Assembly (NCBI RefSeq): GCF_012273895.1
Contig: NC_052113.1
Coordinates: forward strand, 3,958,195-4,022,194
Length of the DNA stretch: 64,000 bases
Reading direction: 5' to 3'
Origin: Zerene cesonia
Taxonomy: Eukaryota; Arthropoda; Insecta; Lepidoptera; Pieridae
Part shown: positions 1 through 13,194 of the stretch, piece after piece
Position numbering within the stretch: the stretch's first letter is position 1
Layout: each line of letters begins with the position of its first letter
Notes under the pieces: model-generated
The model's input: only the letters and a program-made list of their open reading frames with translations
Databases searched by the model: none
Told to the model about the DNA's origin: nothing
Translations under genes and position numbers: made by a program

Positions 1-438
1 AATCACTACATTTGAATAACAGAAAAGACCTTTATACCGAATTATACTTATCTCAGAGCTGTAGAAAATACACAAAGGCCCACCAACTTGAAGATAAATT
101 CAACGGATCAAATAATCTTAATACAGATAATAATATCGTACTGTACAACCGGCTAATAATTCTTTTGATCAAATGAATGAAGGATATTTAAAAAAAGTAA
201 AGATGGTTTCGAGAGGTTATGACGTGTATGGCGTTTTAGTATCATTAATGTAGTTAGCACGTTATATGTTAAACTCACTATATAACAAGCTCGCACGAAA
301 CAGTGGTTCAGAATTGGATTACTGGTAGATACAAATCAATTACACGGTTGGAATAATTTTCACAATAATTCAGGTAGGTACAATCATCTACTAGATCTAA
401 TGGATGAATGATGATGGGCTTTGATGGTATTGATTTAC

Positions 439-574
439 CTGTTGAGCGGCGTTTTGCAGGTTCAGAAGGGGTTCGGAGGATCGCTTCAAGAAGAGACGTA
501 GCTTGTTTTCGCGTGGTGCTGATTCTTTCTTTCTCTGTGGGCTTGGTGCTTGGTATAGCATTTTTTGGAATACC
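439..574 (-). CDS. gprs: Serine-enriched BTB protein, internal exon (partial gene)
   Basis: Second visible coding exon of the gene whose preceding exon lies at 1858-2051. On the minus strand an acceptor 'ttctaacag' precedes base 574. The first base (G) completes the split Arg codon CG|G, and 45 codons follow, starting VFQKMLYQAPSPQ and ending LLNLQNAAQQ. The exon stops at CAG before the donor 'gtaaatc', so it ends in phase 0. The segment is the basic, Ser/Pro-rich insertion after the first BTB helices (QRKKE, RENKLRLFLKRSSEP). That insertion is, from memory, characteristic of insect serine-enriched protein. The next exon, which should carry the rest of the BTB fold, is not in the remaining 438 bases and is presumably off the left edge. 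Identification rests on recalled family similarity, not a database search. Confidence 0.85.
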
Positions 575-1857
575 CTGTTAGAATTGTATAATGTCATTCA
601 AGTGTATTGGTCATTTACGTTGATGTAACATATAATTATATGTTATAATATAATTGTCGAGAACAATTATGTAAGAATCGGGTGTAAATATTATGGTTAT
701 TATTTTCAACTGAAATCATTCTGGCATAAGCTATCAATACCGAAGTTACGCGTAACGTATATTTTACAAAGTCACTAAAATGTTCATCTGTAAGTACGAC
801 ATATCCACCAGATTTAAAATAATAGAATAATCTAGCACTTCGATTGTACCCACATTTACTTCTAACCTTTTTATCTACTATACTGAGAAATTATAATCGA
901 TAATTTAATACAGATATAACTTGTTAACATGTTAAATAATTACAAGCACCAGCGTGTTAATTAAAACATTGTTGATCAAAACTTTGTAATATTTTAACTC
1001 TGATAATTTCGTGGTATGGGTTGAAATATTTCAAACAGTTAGGACTGAAATGTTTACAAAGCATTCTTGCGAAGTCTCTGAATCTCCATGAGACTTTAAA
1101 ATCTGTTTTTCATCTGTAATTGGCTTGTACTTCAAGCTAGACAGTAATTTAAAATGCTATTTTTATCTGAAAACTAATGTAGTATGTAATTAGACTAAGA
1201 TCTTTCAATATAAAATACTCGAGAATTTCTCTTCCATATTTTATTCATGCTTTTATGCTAGTAATAACGCATTGTACATCATTACGTCCATTAAATCTGC
1301 ATTATCGAAGTCTTTCTTCATATTTTTCTTGCCTTTGAGAGACTGGAACGAACACTTTATAAGAAAATGCGATTGTAAAAGCTCTCAAGAGTCTGTGAAG
1401 AATACAAAGCTATGTGTAGAGCAAGAAATGTACATATCTAAAAATAGTAAATTCTAAAGATCTTTGATACCGGTTCATAGAAGAGTACATAGTTCTATTG
1501 ATTAATTAAAATTGAGGCATTCAAAGTTTGATGTTTAGTTAATTCATTCACAAATATGAAAATAACAGTTTGAAAGTTAAACTGTTCCCCCTCTTATGAT
1601 AAAACACTACCTTGGTCAGTAAGGTACCTAATTCCTATTTCTCTAAAGGGAGACTGGTTACTTTTAAAAATGTTCAACAACAAAAATTAAATATTTCAGT
1701 AAATTTCAATAGTAATACTCAAATATTATGTCACATTCCTTCATTTCCATGTTCATCTAAGCGTATACAAGAAACACACATAAGCTCACATATAGCGTAT
1801 CAGTGTAACGTATTATGCTCGCAGAACCGTGAATTGATGGTATTATTCAAATCTCAC
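575..1857 (-). other. Intron between the two gprs exons
   Basis: 1283-base AT-rich phase-2 intron bounded by GT at 1857-1856 and AG at 576-575. I see no repeat copy, RNA gene or further exon in it. Confidence 0.8.
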
Positions 1858-2045
1858 CGGCTCCTGGCTGCTAATACTGCCTTAACAGCACACACCGGCT
1901 CTCTTGTGTCGCCCACTAAGAACGTGACGTCACACAGCTCCGGCATTGATGCGAGGAATTTCATATCTTCAGCCAATCCGGACTTATTCTCAAAGGTGCT
2001 GAGGTCGGGTTCTGCCTCCATTGCTGCTAGCGCTCCACTTCGCAT
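1858..2045 (-). CDS. gprs: Serine-enriched BTB protein, first coding exon
   Basis: Coding exon with ATG at 2045-2043, 62 codons and a split Arg codon, ending at the donor CG|gtgaga (GT at 1857-1856). The peptide starts MRSGALAAMEAEPDLSTFEN and contains the start of a BTB/POZ domain (ELCDVTFLVGD, then AVKAVLAARSR), the fold used for protein-protein interaction and often cullin-3 adaptor function. An in-frame TGA lies 21 bases upstream of the ATG. Between them is a possible acceptor ('ctgccccag', AG at 2053-2052), so the exon may begin at 2051 and be preceded by a distant 5' UTR exon. A second Met at codon 9 is an alternative start. Joining to 439-574 keeps phase exactly (CG + G). The plus-strand ORF over this exon is an antisense shadow. 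Confidence 0.87.
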
Positions 2046-2051
2046 TGACGC

Positions 2052-3503
2052 CTGGGGCAGAATTCAATTTAAGCTAAGCTTAATATTCCATACGTATCTT
2101 AAAAACTCCTTTTTGTCAATTATTTTATGTGTTATTTAATATATTGTGGATTCGATTTTTGTCCAGACAATGAAATATAATGTTATATTTATAGTTTCAC
2201 ATGAAATAAGACGTTAAAAAATTAATGATTTAAAATATTACGCATTCTAAGCTACAAAGAAGATAATGTCCATTGAAATCTATACAAAACTCAAAATGAA
2301 GAGAGATTATATAATTAAATCTCGAAATTGCATAGTATTTTTAGAATATGACACAAAGCGAGGAAAGATTACTCGGCTAGACTTTGCCTTTAGTGCAGTG
2401 CAGTAATTCAACGATAGACCTTTACTAACTCTCAGCGTCTTAAAAGATATCTCATTTTCTTGTTTCAAACAGAACAATAGTGCACATATAACATCGGAAA
2501 TCGGAAATGTAAGAGGAAATAATTAGAAGGCCGCGATGAACTAATAACGCTTCCAGTAGGTATTATAAAATCTTTTAATGGAACTTCAGCATAAAATCTA
2601 AAAGGCATTAAAAAGTGTATTAAAAAGGTTTTCAGTTGAAATATTTCATTCTTTTCTTTTTTCAAGTAGGTCAGGTAGAAAATTGTTGAATCCTCATGAT
2701 TGCCTACTGAAGTTTTATGAAATATTATACTACAATTTCAGAGCAATATATATTTTATTTTTTATGTTTTGAATATTAATTTTTTTGATAATTAGTTTTA
2801 TTAAACCAAATGATTTTAGAGTATAATTAAATACATCTTTTATATTTGTATTAATTTTGCAAAAAAATTGTTAAATTATTTATTTCTGATTTTGAATATT
2901 TAAAACTTGTCATATAATCTAGTAATTTTGTATCTTGATACATACATACACGATGATGATATATAATAATTAATTGGCGAATATGTTTTTAAAAATCACC
3001 AAAATCAAACGATTAGAAATAAAAACACCCAAGTCTAACTTACTTCATCCAGACTAAAATGTCTTAATTTTGTTAAATCCATTTTTATCACTGCTTTTAC
3101 TATTTTATAAATTACATAAAATGTGACACGACCGCCTCAGGCGAGCCACCAACAGCAACTGACTGAAAAGCTGGGAAACAGTTCTAGACTGCGTAAAATG
3201 TAAAAGCGCTGGTCTAAGTGGAACTGTTATAAAATTTATCAGCCATGTCTTGGTTTAATAATCGTATATCATATTTTAATGCAGCAAAATACTGTTCAGT
3301 TTTATACTTTTAGTTGCGGAAATTTTTGACCATAATTTTGTGTCATTCTTATTATGATTTTATTAGTTGGGTAACTTTGAGTATTTTTACTAGAATTTCA
3401 GACTTTAACCACATCAATCCATATTTTGTTGTCAATACGTTAAAAGTATAGTTTGTATGTATTATGATCGTAAACCGTTTATTTTAAAGAATATTTGAAC
3501 TTG
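2052..3503. other. AT-rich non-coding stretch
   Basis: Upstream (5') of the gprs coding start on the minus strand, so probably 5' intron or flank. No recognisable exon or repeat seen. Confidence 0.5.
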
Positions 3504-3830
3504 TTTTTTTTTTTATGTCATAGCGGGCAGCTGAGCTGGTGGTTCGCCTGATGGTAAGCGATCACCACCGCTCATAAACATTCGCAAAGGTAGTACCTCC
3601 GTGAATGCGCTGCCCGCTTTTATGGGGTAAGGGAAAAGGAAAGGATTAACGACTGGAAAGAAGGAATGGACTAGGACGGGTGAGGAAAAGGAAACGGGCC
3701 TCCGGCTCCCCCACTCACCGTACGAAACACAGTGGCATGCCACTATTTCACGCCGGTTTTCTGTGGGGGTGTGGTACTTCCCCGGTGCGAGCTGGCCCAA
3801 TTCGTGCCGAAGCGTGCTCGACTCCCACAA
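3504..3830 (-). mobile_element. SINE family M, copy 1 (full length)
   Basis: About 325 bases, GC-rich against the surrounding DNA. It has a poly-T run at 3504-3514 (an A-tail on the minus strand) and ends at 'gctcgactcccacaa'. Other copies lie at 44121-44421, 60529-60874 (same orientation) and 19986-20201 (opposite, truncated). All share 'ggtgcgagctggcccaattc', 'cacgccggttttctgtgggg' and a short internal hairpin ('cattcgcaaagg...cctccgtgaatg'). It resembles the abundant Metulj-type SINEs of butterflies, but the name is from memory. The 109-aa ORF on it is a by-product of low stop density. Confidence 0.85.
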
Positions 3831-5835
3831 TAAAATGTTCAATAAAGTTCATTTAACCTATATACTATTGTATTAGTGTATATCATATTGGTGCTTCTAA
3901 ACAATCACGATATTACCACTATAAAAAAGGCCATAATCCACACACTGTTGCATGTCGTCAAAGTTATGATTCATAGCCAGATTTCCGATGTTTACAGTCG
4001 AAATTTCTAGCAATTAAAAACAAACAAATTTAAAAATTTATATTTTCTTTGTCCAGACTAAGACAACACTAAGCCTATTCTCTATTATTCTCTCAAGTAA
4101 TGACCCATCATTAACACCCCAAACTGATAAAAATAATGTCATAAATGTAATTATTCCGAAGGTCTACGATTGGCCATATCTTATAACTTGGACTACACAA
4201 CAAGAAACAGTGTCCCCTTAAGACATCTTTTTATCTTATTTTCTTATAAGGGAAGTTTTGAGAAGAACGTTATTTACTTTATAAATAGATTTTTTCTATG
4301 TAATTATTAATCATATTGTTTATGTGAGCATGTTACAAATATTAATACACATAAAATTTCCTAAAAAAAGCGGCAAAAGCAAGTAAAGCAAGTATTAAAG
4401 GAAAATGAATTGTATTATTTTTAAAGAGTACTGTACAAAAATTCGTTAAAACGCATTGCACACATTTCGATACATTTGACACAAACATATAATTTTATAT
4501 TTTTGGTTGTGATACTACTGGTGACAAACAGTTTTTAAATTCGCTACAAACATTACTATTCACGATTTTAGTATACCACTTTATACTATATATGTAATTT
4601 ATTATTTTACTAATTTAGCATGTTTCATTTAAGATTAAGACAGATGTTCCGTAAACCTAGATATGATTCACAATTTCACCTTGGTCCTTGATATTACATA
4701 ATTACATCAAAACCTATAATATTTCATTTCTATAGATTAAAAATATAAAGCAAGTATGATTAAATTTCTAAATAAAAACTAAAAACATTATAGAACCAAT
4801 AAACAGTGAACAAGAGGTTCGAATACCAATAGAGGGAAATTCTATGAACGTTAAAAGAATATAATATAGTTACTTTCTTATAGCAAACGAGAGGAAAGCA
4901 CGGCAAATATCAGACTTACAGCTCTTCAGACCTAAGTAGTCATTGCACTAAACTATGTACTTCAAAGCCATAAATATATTTTTACCACACAAATAAAGAC
5001 ATTTTTAAATCTTCATTGATGGGTATAAAGTTGTGTGTTTCATTATTCCTAATATAAATAATCCTCTCAAAATAACCTGAACATTTAAAATAGTGTACTT
5101 TAATATGAAAACCTTAAGTTTTAAAATCAAATTGCAAATAATAATTAAGATAATTTGAAATGTACCAGAAGGAACCCGATATTAATATTTATTTAAATTT
5201 GATCTAAGAAGTCCAACTTGTGTTATTATTAGCTCTGTTCTCAAAACATAGCCGCCCACAGAAACTTGCAATTGCGTAGGATATCGTGTTTTTATCCTGA
5301 ATATAGTCTAGCAAAATTTCTGTACCTGTGTTATTTTTAAATAACAACGCTATTTACGGTCACGTTTGCATACGGTTTACATTTCCTTTTCGTCTGTCTG
5401 AAAGATTTTGTCTCGTTTTGTGCAAGTTTGTATTATAGGTATTAAGTTTTTAAATGTCTTCGGCCCAGAGTTTTAATTCTACCATCTTGATCTTTAACCA
5501 CATGGCCATCGGATAAAAAGATGTATCTTCCTCTGTACGAAAGAAAAAAAAAACAGAATTACATGCACTGCCTGAAGTTTAGCGATTTGGCGATTTCTAT
5601 AGGTTCCATTAACAATAGTTATATGTGTAAATTTCATCGAAAAAGGTAATCTACCCTAACCCTGTCATTCAATCACCCGCAACCACATCATTGTAGGCGA
5701 CATGACCCGACGATCGAGTGTATATTAAAGCATATTTTTTGTAGAATAACTTACCCTAACCTTAGTAGGTTAGTCTATTCTTCAGAGGTTTTAATAACTT
5801 TACATAAAAAATTACGTATATTTCAAATTGCACGC
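3831..5835. other. AT-rich non-coding stretch
   Basis: No coding exon or clear repeat recognised. A somewhat richer segment at 5555-5720 ('ccctaaccctgtcattc') looks repeat-like, but I could not pair it with another copy in the window. Confidence 0.45.
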
Positions 5836-6987
5836 AATCCTATTAATATTATAAATGCGAAAGTTTGTATGGATGTATGGATGTTTGTTACTCTTTCACG
5901 TAAAAACTACTNNNNNNNNNNNNNNNNNNNNNNNNNNNNNNNNNNNNNNNNNNNNNNNNNNNNNNNNNNNNNNNNNNNNNNNNNNNNNNNNNNNNNNNNN
6001 NNNNNNNNNNNNNNNNNNNNNNNNNNNNNNNNNNNNNNNNNNNNNNNNNNNNNNNNNNNNNNNNNNNNNNNNNNNNNNNNNNNNNNNNNNNNNNNNNNNN
6101 NNNNNNNNNNNNNNNNNNNNNNNNNNNNNNNNNNNNNNNNNNNNNNNNNNNNNNNNNNNNNNNNNNNNNNNNNNNNNNNNNNNNNNNNNNNNNNNNNNNN
6201 NNNNNNNNNNNNNNNNNNNNNNNNNNNNNNNNNNNNNNNNNNNNNNNNNNNNNNNNNNNNNNNNNNNNNNNNNNNNNNNNNNNNNNNNNNNNNNNNNNNN
6301 NNNNNNNNNNNNNNNNNNNNNNNNNNNNNNNNNNNNNNNNNNNNNNNNNNNNNNNNNNNNNNNNNNNNNNNNNNNNNNNNNNNNNNNNNNNNNNNNNNNN
6401 NNNNNNNNNNNNNNNNNNNNNNNNNNNNNNNNNNNNNNNNNNNNNNNNNNNNNNNNNNNNNNNNNNNNNNNNNNNNNNNNNNNNNNNNNNNNNNNNNNNN
6501 NNNNNNNNNNNNNNNNNNNNNNNNNNNNNNNNNNNNNNNNNNNNNNNNNNNNNNNNNNNNNNNNNNNNNNNNNNNNNNNNNNNNNNNNNNNNNNNNNNNN
6601 NNNNNNNNNNNNNNNNNNNNNNNNNNNNNNNNNNNNNNNNNNNNNNNNNNNNNNNNNNNNNNNNNNNNNNNNNNNNNNNNNNNNNNNNNNNNNNNNNNNN
6701 NNNNNNNNNNNNNNNNNNNNNNNNNNNNNNNNNNNNNNNNNNNNNNNNNNNNNNNNNNNNNNNNNNNNNNNNNNNNNNNNNNNNNNNNNNNNNNNNNNNN
6801 NNNNNNNNNNNNNNNNNNNNNNNNNNNNNNNNNNNNNNNNNNNNNNNNNNNNNNNNNNNNNNNNNNNNNNNNNNNNNNNNNNNNNNNNNNNNNNNNNNNN
6901 NNNNNNNNNNNCATATAGGCAACTTTTTATTCCGATATTCCTACGGGATACAGACTTACGCGGGTGAAACCGCGGGGCACAGCTAGT
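5836..6987 (+). mobile_element. Family A short element, copy 1, interrupted by an assembly gap
   Basis: The left end 'aatcctattaatattataa', 'atgcgaaagtttgtatgg' and 'ctctttcacgtaaaaactac' runs into the gap. The other side resumes with 'ataggcaactttttattc', 'gatattcctacgggatac' and ends 'cgcggggcacagctagt'. Intact copies at 31808-32013 and 15392-15571 show that only about 20-70 bases are expected between the two edges. Confidence 0.85.
5912..6911. other. Assembly gap (1000 N)
   Basis: Exactly 1000 unknown bases. The round length implies a placeholder, so the true size is unknown. All ORFs spanning it are artefacts. Confidence 0.98.
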
Positions 6988-7154
6988 TATTTGAATAATT
7001 TTGGAAGTAATAACATAAAAGAGTTTTCATATAAAGCGCAGTGTATATGTGGTGGTAAAAACCTCTTTAATTTTTGTTTTTTTTTGTATCACAACGACTA
7101 TTCATTTTCCTATTTAAGCAGATGATTTCCGTTTTGAGGAATAACTACTACTAT

Positions 7155-7393
7155 TATGAAATGACCAAAGTGTCTATATCTCTCTCTCTCTCTCTGTTCG
7201 TAACGTCCAAACCACTTAACCGATGTGTATTCAATTAATCAAAGGTATAGTTTGGGACCTGAGAATGGACAGAGGGTAGTTTTCATAAACCTCACAGCAA
7301 CGGAAACAATTGAGAGAAAGCCCTGAACTTTTTTTCATTGACTATGCATATGGTATGATAGGGGTATGGGCGAAATCTTAGGCGGAAAGCTAG
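7155..7393 (+). mobile_element. Family G short element, single copy
   Basis: Starts with a (CT)n run at about 7176-7193, followed by 'aaccacttaaccgatgtgta'. It ends '...gaaatcttaggcggaaagc' and 'tagta'. It has the same general plan as the other short elements here (a 'ccgat' core and a 'ctagt'-like end), but no second copy lies in the window. Confidence 0.5.
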
Positions 7394-10151
7394 TATTTTC
7401 ATAAGGTGTTTGACATGAAAGTACAGAAAAACTAAGGATCGTAATGGTGGAATAAATAAACCTGCAACTACAGTTAGTGTTTTGCTATTATGTCATTGTA
7501 TGATTGACAAACTTTATCGATATGTGCTGTGCAAATGGCCATCGTTTCCACAAATGAAAAGAATCCTCGAATTCAGTTATTAGGTTTGTGTGTTCAGTGC
7601 CTATTGTGACACGAATATAATATGAAAAAAAAAACCTTTATCAGCATCTAAGAAAGAAAAATGCAGTACACGAATACCTAATTGCTTAAACCTTAAACCT
7701 AATTTTCTCTAACAAGCATATATATAAATTATATATGCAGAATGGCTGGTTTTATTCTAGTTTTTTTAAAAATCTATGACATGTTCTGTTTGAAGTCATC
7801 CTTAATATTCTCTTGTTACCGTATATGGGACGTGAGCGGCGACCCGAAAACGTAGCTCTCAATAAGCTAATATTGATTTTATGTAACTTCAACACCACCT
7901 CAATATCATTGTAAAGATAGATAATATTTTAACTATGCTTTGTGATTGCTTATAACTAAACTAAAAATCGCTGCTATAGTAACTACCTTAAAAAAGGTGG
8001 TGGTATTCAATTCCTGTTTTAGTTTTTTTTTATTAGAATCCAATACTTCGTATGTATTGATACCAGTTAACAACTAAACTGTCAAAGATTCAAGAACTAT
8101 CAAAATATAACGTGTAAATTTTCCGATGAGTACCTACTTATATATTTCTTTTCACGGATACATCACCAAATGAAGAATCGATATAAAAATTGTCTATTAA
8201 TCGTAGAAAGTGAATCAGTATCTGATCATAATAATTATATGAAGATATCATGCGAAATTCAATGAGCTATTTACGTTTAAATTATATCGATTGAAATTGT
8301 TTGTACTACAAGGGGTCAAGCACGAAACGAGATGCGTTCTTTGAACTAGAAATTATTTACCATCGTCTGCGAGATGATACGCCCACGCGGTCTGTCTGGA
8401 GTAACGCCTACATTTCACCGTATAGATTGTACATATATTAACAGTCAAACGACAATAAGTAAACAAAAAACCGTACCTGTTGATGGAAGCCAATTCACTA
8501 GTTATTCACTTTACTTGAAATTTAATGTGATAGCCTATTAATACACGACTTCTTAAAACCTTCTAAATCAAGCAAAACATTTTGTACACGAATTGCAGTA
8601 TGAAAATTGACGATTTAAACAATTATATGAGATCACTAATTATCTACGTGCAATTCAAAAATGGAAAGTTATAGAAGTATATTACTGAAGCTTGACAAGT
8701 TCCTAGAGAAAAAACTACTCCATGTACACAATATTTGTGAATGGTTATACGCATGCGCGACGCACGACGCGCATGCCTGTGCTTATCATCAATATGATAT
8801 CGCCGACAGAAGGTCGCTGGATGTTTCAATGGATGAAGGTGAAATCCATGAATGAAGCGATGCAATGCTTTCGATTCAGCGAAATTGAGACCAAGTTGCT
8901 CTAATTTTTAAATGCATTGTGATAAATATAGAAGAAATAAATGTTTAAAATAATAAATCTAGTAAAAAAATCATGTTTAAATATTGGATCAACTAAATTA
9001 TCTCACTTGCTCTTACACACTTATGCTAGGATATTATTTAATCCTGGCGATACTGTACGTAATCAGGATAATAAGATAAACTCATGAAATAATTCTATCG
9101 TTACAGAACGTTTATAAGCGTATAAAGTTTGAATTAAATCTATCCAATTTAAGTGGTTACATTTAGACATAAGGGTGAAAAAAGTTAAAGCGCGTTAAAA
9201 CCAGTTTGAATACAGTCAATAAGAATAGGGTTATTGGGAGATATTATCCATCATAATCAATTACAATTAAAACAGCACATTTAACCACAAAGATATTGAC
9301 GATTTTAAAGCATCTCATCATCTATATATTCACTAGCTATAAAATTTAGATTGTTTCAACATATAGGACATGACATGACATAGTTTTATGTGTATATTAT
9401 CTATTTTCATGCAAAGGATTTTAAAAACAAGCGTCATCTACATAAAACTAAGATAACTTATTAAAATTTATTGGACGTGTTTTTGTGGAAACTCTTTTGA
9501 ATGGACCCGGAGAAAATGTGAAAATGAATTGGTTCTTCAGTGTAGCTCTAGATGGCTCTTTTCTGAAAACGGAGATAAAACAATTCTTTTTTATTGAAAC
9601 TTAGGTCTAAAAACATGATCAAAAATATATCAAAGTATCATAACTAATCAGAGCGTTGTAGTTAAACCCATATAAAGAATGCTATAATAAAGAATGATGT
9701 TTGCGTTTCATTCATAATATTTTCCAAGTTTCATTAAAAAAGTAGGTCCATTCAAGCACAAATAATAGTTAACAATTAATATTAAATATCTTTCCTACAA
9801 AAATCCGCACCAAATAGGATTAGCAAATCCCATCTCGCAATCATCTCAAAACATACGTTATTTACATTTGAACTTCCATTTTATTACTCCACCGTCTCAG
9901 ACTTACCAGAACACGTAAGCTATTAATTAGAGGCATCAGCGCGGAATCCTATGCGATTAGTGGTGTAATGGGGGGTAAGACATTGATGTACGTGTGTGTG
10001 TTACTTACACAGATATTTTAATAGAATACGTACCATATAATCCTCGTCTCGAACGTCTTTATAGTTACTGTGTTCACTTGTTAATGCTAATAAAGAACTT
10101 TGGATATTCGTCAAATAACATTATGCTTTAAAATCTGTTGTATTTATAATT
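7394..10151. other. AT-rich non-coding stretch
   Basis: No exon or dispersed repeat recognised. A small GC-rich palindrome lies at 8751-8776: 9-bp arms gcatgcgcg/cgcgcatgc around 8 bases. Segment 8644-8900 has overlapping short ORFs on both strands with no recognisable protein. Confidence 0.45.
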
Positions 10152-10536
10152 AACTAGCTGCACGCCCCGGCTTCACCCGGGTAGTCGTCATTCTTACCTG
10201 GATGCTTGCTACGTGGATGACCGAGCTTTGCTCGGTATTTTTTTTTTGTTTTTATTTATAAATTGTGTTTTTTGGAAATTATATTTAAGTATTATTATTC
10301 GCCAATAGATGTCAGGAAGAGTCATAATAAACTACTCAAACGCCTCCTATTTGTTAAAAAAGTAAGTTTAATTCGATAAAACACGAATAAAACACGAATA
10401 TGACATTTTCTAAAAAGATTCCTAGCTAGATCGATTTATCGCCCCGAAACCCCCTAGATACTAAATTTCATGAAAATCGTTGGAGCCGATTCCGAGATAC
10501 TAATTATATATATATTGCCCGTTTAAAGATATAAGA
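10152..10536 (+). mobile_element. Family B element with TA-repeat, copy 1
   Basis: Begins 'actagctgcacgccccggct'. Its body includes 'cgccaatagatgtcaggaag', 'ctagctagatcgatttatcg' and 'cgttggagccgattccgag', then a short TA tract and 'cgtttaaagatataag'. Further copies lie at 34156-34519 and, inverted, at 49141-49483. The head of this copy differs from the family-A-like head of the other two. Confidence 0.75.
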
Positions 10537-11160
10537 TATTTTAAGATTGTTATTATAACATGTGTTTAAGAAAAGTTTGTAGTCTTTCTTATGACACATA
10601 TTGTATCGTATTGAGTTTATTACAATAAGCATAACAGTATATTCAGTAAAATACGTTTTTGTGAATATTACTGAAAATCTACACGCTCGAAACGCAAACT
10701 CAATACAATTATCTTATATAAACTGACGCAATATATTACTTTTCGGGTTTCTTAAAGTGTTTATGTGCGTGATGGGTTCTGAAATTGGTTTTTAGATGAG
10801 TAAAATGAACGTAACTCACTTTTTATCGTGATTTCAGAACATTTACAGAATTACTATTACTCAGTTAATCTGTACATAACTGACACGAAACAATGAAAGC
10901 TATTTGTACTATTATAGCAATATGAATTCGAGTATTAATACGCTATCTACGTTTAAATAATAGTAATATGTCCATTATTGATTTCTCCATTAAATTTATT
11001 TGTTGATAATAAACTTCGGCAATAATTAGATACATGGCGGGATCGTATAGAAACACAAGTTTTCGATCAATGTAATATAATAAATACGATATTTACAAAT
11101 GCACATTTAAACTTTTTCAATTACGAGATACTTAAGTAAGACTTTAAACATATTGTATGT

Positions 11161-11312
11161 AGAAAAATTTTGATTAGAAAAAAATGTATAACGAGGCGGT
11201 ATTCGAATCTGTGTCCTTTTGCCATACTGTGGCAACGCCTAGCCTCTCGGCCACTCGTTATCCCGCCCCAGCAATCAATTTACTTTCTACTCTTTCGGTT
11301 TAATGTGCCTAA
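11161..11312 (-). mobile_element. tRNA-derived SINE family S, copy 1
   Basis: On the minus strand it reads 'gtggccgagaggctaggcg' (A-box-like, Ser/Leu tRNA style), then 'agattcgaatac' (B-box-like). It is preceded by a leader 'aaaccgaaagagtagaaa' shared with the copy at 26806-27061. No clear target duplication; the ends look degraded. Not a functional tRNA gene: the stems have mismatches. Confidence 0.7.
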
Positions 11313-12043
11313 TTTTAAAATTTAGGATTTACACTTTATTCACTCAGGAAAAAAGGCCTATATTCAATTGTAGATTCCTCTGTGAAAGAATATTCATGAT
11401 TGGATCAGTTCTTTCAAAGATTACTCCCTACAGACATATAAAATTCGATACATTACGTCTTATAATATTAGTAGGATTAGAGAGAGTAAGATAATTATAG
11501 ATGATTGTATTTTTTAAATAAATATCATGGTTATTTTTCATAAATAGGCTTGTTAAAAATTTCTAACATTGAACACATCTCATAATGTATTCGATGTATT
11601 CATCCAATTAGATGGAACCCACGTTCGTATGTAAAATTGGTTGTATGAACAATCCAATTTGCAAATCAGGGGTAAATAAAAGTTTTCAAAATTTAATTAC
11701 AATTTCAACCATTCCAGACCCTTGTTGGCTCAATATCTTCATTGCGGTGACGTGATGTGACCCTATTTCACGCTTAAACAAATCCTGAATAAATGTATTT
11801 TTATTTTTCTTATAACAAATGATTGGCATATAAATCCGTGGACATTTTCTTATAAGCCTGAAATTGGTTATATCGAAATACAAGTTATAGCGAGATGTGT
11901 CAAGGAAATGTATGAAACTTGACAATGTTTGGGAAGCTTTTGATAAGTAAAATAACAAATGGTAATTAATGTAACATTCAATCGTAATAAATTATTTCGC
12001 AACATATTGTTTTGCCAAGACGTAGTTGTGTTATTTTATTTTA

Positions 12044-12241
12044 CACTAGTATTCCGCCAGCGGCTTTGCCCGTGAAATGGTCCAAGTTTGTCGTATATTT
12101 CGCGTGAAATTTACGGGATAAAACTATCCTATGTCCTTTTTCGGGTCTCATAATATCTCTTTACCAAATTATACCTCGATCGGTTCAGTGCTTAAAAGGA
12201 GACAGACAGATAAAATTATTTTCGCACTATATTATTAGGGA
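12044..12241 (+). mobile_element. Family C short element, copy 1
   Basis: 'actagtattccgccagcggc' at the left end, then 'ctatcctatgtcctttttcg', 'ctcgatcggttcagtgctt' and 'gagacagacagataaaatta', with the right end 'actatattattaggg'. Related copies lie at 13195-13357, 16204-16410 and 27079-27313. Confidence 0.7.
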
Positions 12242-13194
12242 ATATTGTTTGTGTCTGCCGTCGTCATTAAATTAAGCCATGCAATATTAGGTCCCAAGCA
12301 TAAACATAACTTTATCCTAATCATAACCTGTAAGCGCAAAAACAACAAAAATTCCAACAAACTAACTCGTAATTGTTCTAGCAAACATCCCAAAAGAAAA
12401 ACTAACCGACCTTTTATCCCGATTAACCGTCCAATATATCCGCTCCGACACTTAATATTTCTTATCGAAAAACTAAAGTATCCATCTGCATTAGAGTCCA
12501 CGGTAATTAATCTTGGTTTGGTCCGATAATCCGTCTCGCAGAGGTCCTGGGTTACTGATCCATCCATCTAGGAACCCGGCTTTATCTCGACATGAACTTA
12601 GAATAATAGTGTATTAATAGTATGAAAAAAATTGTGTTAAATTATTATGTCACGTTATGGCATCTAAATAAGTGACCTCTATTGCTTTCTTTCTTTTTTG
12701 TGTGTATGTGTCCATATAAACGTGTTTTCTTTCTTTCTTATGGGGGAATTTCTTTGAAGACAAAATAATTGCATTAAATTCTAGCACTATGGCATTTTGT
12801 GACGTAAGTTTGGTTATTTTCTGACGGCTAAAAAGATATAATACTAAAGTAGGCAAGCAAAATATAACATGATTTTAATATTATATTGGAATTGTTTTCA
12901 ATAAACGATAACGTTTTAAATCATTCATACAAATGCAAACAAATCATCCATATATCGTATAGTAGTTGTTAGCAAATGTATTTATAACATTCATTCCTTA
13001 TTCGATAAAGCTCGTTCACTACGCAAACAACTCGTCAGGCAAGACAAACAGGGATTTGCCTTCATGTGACTCAATCAATGTGTAGAATGGAATTTGAAAG
13101 TAGTTGCGATTTAAATATTTATTTCATTTAGATTGCTGATGACAATTGCATTGTTCTCAGTTGTCTTACGGAATATATTTATCATATACAGAAT
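12242..13194. other. Non-coding stretch with overlapping ORFs on both strands
   Basis: 12235-12567 is open on both strands (110 and 94 codons), but neither translation resembles a known protein. The segment lies directly beside a transposon copy. No other feature seen. Confidence 0.4.

Noticed and set aside
1612..2139. 175-codon plus-strand ORF
   Set aside because: Antisense to the gprs BTB exon; no family resemblance of its own.
3513..3842. 109-codon minus-strand ORF (and similar ones at 44126-44553 and 60550-60845)
   Set aside because: Lie on SINE family M copies; open by composition, not a protein family.
5690..5775. Telomere-like TTAGG/CCTAA repeats
   Set aside because: Only isolated 'ccctaacc' words, no tandem array.
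5855..6967. Long ORFs on both strands across N runs (also 22891-24006 and 54081-55667 as a whole)
   Set aside because: Most codons are unknown bases. Only the 54210-54612 part has real protein signal.
12235..12567. 110-codon minus and 94-codon plus ORFs
   Set aside because: Overlapping frames with no recognisable domain, no splice partners and an adjacent transposon.
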